From Epiperipatus broadwayi (taxonomy: Eukaryota > Onychophora > Udeonychophora > Euonychophora > Peripatidae), in NCBI GenBank assembly GCA_028023455.1, contig JAQFVV010000228.1, forward strand, positions 1,445,591-1,509,590: a stretch of DNA of 64,000 nucleotides, given 5' to 3'. Made by a program: the position numbers and the translations under genes. Under the pieces are notes generated by a model, which was not told where the DNA came from, did not search any database, and worked only from the letters and a program-made list of their open reading frames with translations. The first letter of the stretch is position 1. Every line of letters begins with the position of its first letter. Positions 60,735 through 64,000 of this stretch are shown one piece after another.

Positions 60735-60860
60735 TTGTATAATTATTATTATATATATTATTGCTGTTATATAAAATTATTCTATATTATATTATATCAT
60801 TGATTTATTTAAATATATGTAAAACCAGCATAATGGATTAAACTTCCTTCCATTTTTGAT
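60735..60860 (+). repeat. Right direct repeat flanking the PLE (pLTR-like)
   Basis: Partner of 55546-55670; about 190 bp after the end of the PLE coding relic. It shares ATTGCTGTTATATAAA, TAATGGATTAAACTTC and CTTCCATTTTTGAT with it. Sequence 5' of the left copy and 5' of this copy do not match, so the repeat starts near GTAT(G/A)ATTATTATT. Confidence 0.7.
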
Positions 60861-61324
60861 TAATATAATCATCATATAGATATTTACTCAGACTTATGGC
60901 AACTAAATAATGATGATGAATATTATAGTGAACAACAAATATGTTCAAAAACATTTTTTTTATAAATATACAACAAAATACTTGTAATGGCATATCATCA
61001 CAGGAGTACTGCGAATAGAAACTGAAAAATATAACTCTGGGAATTTACTTTTTTTAAAAAAACCTCTTCCAATACACAAAATATTTATTCTTCTGAAGTA
61101 TCAGTTTGCAAATTTTTAGTAAATAATTCTTGGAAATTTTTTCCTTCTTTTATGAATCATATTTATGCCAAAAAAAGTATTTACATATTACTTGTAAACC
61201 GAAAGCTTGCCATGCATTTATTTTAATTATCCATTTTCAGGAGACCTCCAATAAATGTTGCAAACAATATGGCTGACTACAAGCTATCACATTTAATCTT
61301 TCCTTTTACTTGATTTTTTAAATA
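60861..61324. other. No gene seen
   Basis: AT-rich up to about 61200. 61230-61290 (GGAGACCTCCAATAAATGTTGC) is less AT-rich and may belong to the end of the Merlin element. Confidence 0.45.
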
Positions 61325-62010
61325 TAATTATGTGTTGTTGTGCAGTTCCCCAGTGTTTCTTATTTTGCCATTTTGCCAGACCCTATATCTGTTTTGCGTA
61401 TACACTCTTATATGAGCATCCACAAAATCATATGATTTACTGTGAAATGTTCAAATCCAGCATGGTATAATTCCTGTTTTGTAGTTCTTCCAATAATTTG
61501 AATAAATAGTAGATCGATCAGTGACATATTGATTGATCACATCATAAGAATAAGCACTGTACTATTTGGAAGAATGACAAAGAAACACTCACCAGTCTCC
61601 TTATACAAGCCACCGAATAACCACTGCTATGGAAGAATTCATCCCTAGTGATTTTTGTCTCTTGGTAAAAAGATTCTCAACCACTTCAACTATTTTGTGA
61701 GGCCCTCTGATTTTTCATGATGATCTAGATAAAACGATAGCAGCACAAACTTTGGCCAAGTAATTGTTTCAATCAATAACAGTTTTGTCCAACAAATCTA
61801 ACTGGTCTTTCCACCCGTTGTATAGTAGTTAATTCCCTACACCAACTATAAATAAATCTGAGTTCAAGAAAGATTTTTGAGATTTCTACCCATGCTCTTT
61901 TATGAATGCACATTTGTTTGAAACATGTTTTCACATTACACCAACATTTTGTCCATGGTCACACATAAGATCTCATATCATGACCATTAACACACACTTT
62001 TCAGATGACA
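61325..62010 (-). pseudogene. Merlin-type DNA transposase relic
   Basis: Minus strand. LDLLDKTVIDxNNYLAKVC (about 61755-61815) matches the segment before the catalytic core of IS1016/Merlin transposases ('..TvvdW.nf.RevC'). VINQYVTDRSTIYSNYWKNY (about 61485-61545) matches 'i..yV..gs.I.sD.wkaY' with the Asp changed to Asn. TFHSKSYDFVDAHIRVYTQN then RYRVWQNGKIRNTG (about 61370-61450) match 'VNHS..FVdp..gahTq.iE..W...K'. Stops and frameshifts occur throughout. TIRs were not located. The motif series in order gives good support. Confidence 0.78.
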
Positions 62011-62943
62011 GTATCCCACTATTTTGAAACCATGCACTGCATATTCTTCTGTTAATGGAAGATGTCAAATTTTAATTATTTTGGATAAATTTTGACAAAA
62101 ACAAAAAAAAAAAATAACAAAGATGATGAGGGAAAATGTTACAGTAAACATAATAAAATACTGCCAAAAAATGATGACAATGTTTGCAATGTATTAACAT
62201 TCATATGCTATAATACCCAAAAAAAAATTATTGATCAAATGTTGTGAGTCGAATTTATAAGATATTTCATATTTTTTAAAGTTAACAGTAACTTATAATT
62301 CATTTCTGAATAGTGTTTAAATTTAACAAGTAAGGCACATTTGGTAAAATATTTTTGAGAAAAAATATATAAACAAATACTTTGACACCTTGAAAATGAA
62401 GAATTGAAAGAAAAATGGCTGGAAAGCTTCGGGCTTACAGATAATACCTAAGTACCTAAAAATAAGGCTCAATTTCTTGGCAAAATTGGCTCATTTAACT
62501 GTATAGAAAATTGGGATGTCTTTAAATATATAGTCTTTACACATCTTGAGCTATTTCATCAAATCTTCTTTGCTCAAAGAAATTTTCTTGGTACTATCAG
62601 TCACTGGTTTGTGTAACACAGCATTTTATCACATGTATAGCTTGTAGAATTAGTTATTAACCCATAATATGCAGTTCTCCTGATTTAGCAATCAATACCA
62701 AAATGTAAGAAGCACACAACCTGTTTGTTTGGATGCTATTGGAAAAATTTTGCCAATGTCAACTGTCTCAGAAACTTTTGTTTAAATGTTTAAAAATAAG
62801 ATAAAATTCTTATCTTTCTTATTTGGCATGAACTTTTGTCAAATATTACTAAATTCATCCCTTCCTTTATTTTGTTGTAATATCTTATATAAATGCAATT
62901 TATTTATCTTATTTTGAACAATTTTAGCAAAAAAAAATTTTTA
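62011..62943. other. No gene seen
   Basis: No recognisable domain in either strand; a less AT-rich stretch at 62400-62760 lacks motifs. Confidence 0.45.
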
Positions 62944-63466
62944 TTGTATATATGTGCACACAATCTTATGCAGTCTTCTTCAGAGCCATGATACAATGAC
63001 AAATAAAATAAATTATATAAATAATATCATGAAAATGTAAACAATAAAATTAATAAAGTAATAAATAAAAAAAAACATAAAATATAATAAAACATAATAA
63101 AACTTAAATAAATATAATCAAAAACAAATAAAATAATCCAAATAATATAAAATAAAATATGCAACATAAAATAAATTATACAAGTGTATTTCTTATTGTA
63201 TATATACATATTTAAAAATTAAATGTATAATTTATATTTATTTTAAATATCAAGTTGTATATTTTATTTTATATTATTCTGGATTATTCTATGTAGTTTT
63301 ATTATGTTTTGTTATATTTTATTGCTGATTTTTATTATTTTATTAATTTTATTGTTTACATTTTTATGATATTATTTATAGTTATTTATTTTATTTGTCA
63401 TTACATCACAGCTCTGAAGGAGACTGCAGGAAAGTCAAAATGGATGATTGTGTGTACATATTGTAG
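62944..63466. repeat. 520-bp palindrome
   Basis: Left arm 62944-63175, right arm 63225-63466. The arms are about 85-90% complementary (GACAAATAAAATAAAT...AATAATATCAT(G)AAAATGTAAACAATAAAATTAATAAA against the right-hand complement; AATAATCCA.AATAATATAAAATAAAATAT). The outer ends carry TGTGCACACAATC / GATTGTGTGTACA and AGTCTTCTTCAGAGC / GCTCTGAAGGAGACT. Arms are almost pure A/T apart from their outer 50 bp. The open frame at 63027-63209 is a translation of the left arm. Confidence 0.85.
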
Positions 63467-64000
63467 CCTCACCATCGAGTTGATATAATAGGACAATACG
63501 ACTAGCTCAGATAAAATTATTACGCTCGGCTAAAATACATATAATCAATAATAAAGATATCCTATGATAATATCTACTATTTAACTAGCTCTAACTGATT
63601 AATAAATAATAAATGGTTCAGTTTATGAAAAATTAAATAAATAAAATATTAATAAATCATGAGACCATAAAGTGAAGGTCAAGCAGTAAAGAATTACATC
63701 GAGCCAATATCCCACAGGATACAATCTCAATGGCATAAGAACCCTATCCCTCCTATTATTTCAAATAATAATAAATTAATAGCATTCTTAAGACTTTAAA
63801 ATAATAACAATCAATTTAGTATAATGTTACTAAATAAATTCTTATCTCTTTATTTAAACAATACAATTATAATTATCTCAGGTTCTTTAAAATAACTCTA
63901 ATCAATTTATAATCTCCTGTAGTCAAGTATGATAAGGGATTTTGTATCATCCTCAACTACACTTAACTAATAATAATAACAACAATAATAAATAATAATA
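63467..64000. other. No gene seen
   Basis: AT-rich, ending in (AAT)n-like sequence at the window edge. Confidence 0.55.

Noticed and set aside
63027-63209. Hydrophobic 60-codon frame resembling a membrane peptide
   Set aside because: It is the A/T-only left arm of a palindrome; hydrophobicity follows from base composition.
1-64000. CRISPR array or prokaryotic operon
   Set aside because: No evenly spaced identical repeats with unique spacers; short repeats here are microsatellites or transposon ends, and all coding relics are eukaryotic transposable elements.

Overview
This window looks like non-genic DNA from an animal nuclear genome that is roughly three-quarters A+T by eye. I found no convincing host exon, no rRNA, no functional tRNA gene and no bacterial-style operon. 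What can be recognised is a dense layer of decayed transposable elements: Ty3/Gypsy, Penelope-like (PLE), RTE-type and Jockey/I-like LINEs, hAT, Merlin and Tigger/pogo transposons, and tRNA-derived SINEs. PLEs that carry GIY-YIG together with Merlin, hAT, RTE and tRNA-SINEs indicate a metazoan. I cannot choose between an AT-rich cnidarian, mollusc, flatworm or arthropod.

Layout. 1-1.55 kb: Gypsy pol relic (minus). 3.4-4.9 kb: two related fold-back units, one with a PLE C-terminal fragment and a SINE-like body. 6.0-8.6 kb: second Gypsy pol relic (minus) between possible short LTRs, broken by a 170-bp hairpin. 9.3-10.3 kb: a large palindrome whose arms hold decayed GIY-YIG coding sequence. 10.3-25.4 kb: mostly featureless AT-rich DNA with small repeats and two SINE-like units. 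25.5-26.35 kb: a repeat array with two hammerhead-ribozyme-like folds. 27.4-28.5 kb: diverged direct repeats around a palindrome. 29.4-30.6 kb: Tigger relic. 31.3-32.45 kb: PLE relic. 33.6-36.25 kb: LINE relic (minus). 38.0 kb: a third hammerhead-like fold inside another palindrome. 40.1-41.4 kb: two sharply paired fold-backs. 42.5-44.2 kb: RTE-type LINE. 55.1-60.9 kb: a nest in which a long PLE lies beside a hAT fragment and was itself hit by a dimeric 0.8-kb insertion and by a hAT transposon. 61.3-62.0 kb: Merlin relic. 62.9-63.5 kb: a large palindrome.

How the parts relate. PLE-derived material recurs (4.4, 9.3-10.3, 31.3-32.4 and 55.5-60.9 kb). Three homologous sequences at 25.8, 26.2 and 38.05 kb fit the type-I hammerhead core (CUGANGA, 6-bp stem II, GAAA, minimal stem III, CCAA/UUGG stem I), and at each locus the fold sits at or beside the centre of an inverted repeat. 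Hammerhead ribozymes are known from the terminal repeats of PLEs and from small non-autonomous 'retrozymes', so the most interesting reading of this window is a PLE graveyard with a dependent ribozyme-bearing repeat family. All protein-coding relics carry stops or frameshifts and are called pseudogenes. Assignments rest on motifs read by eye; no database search was possible.
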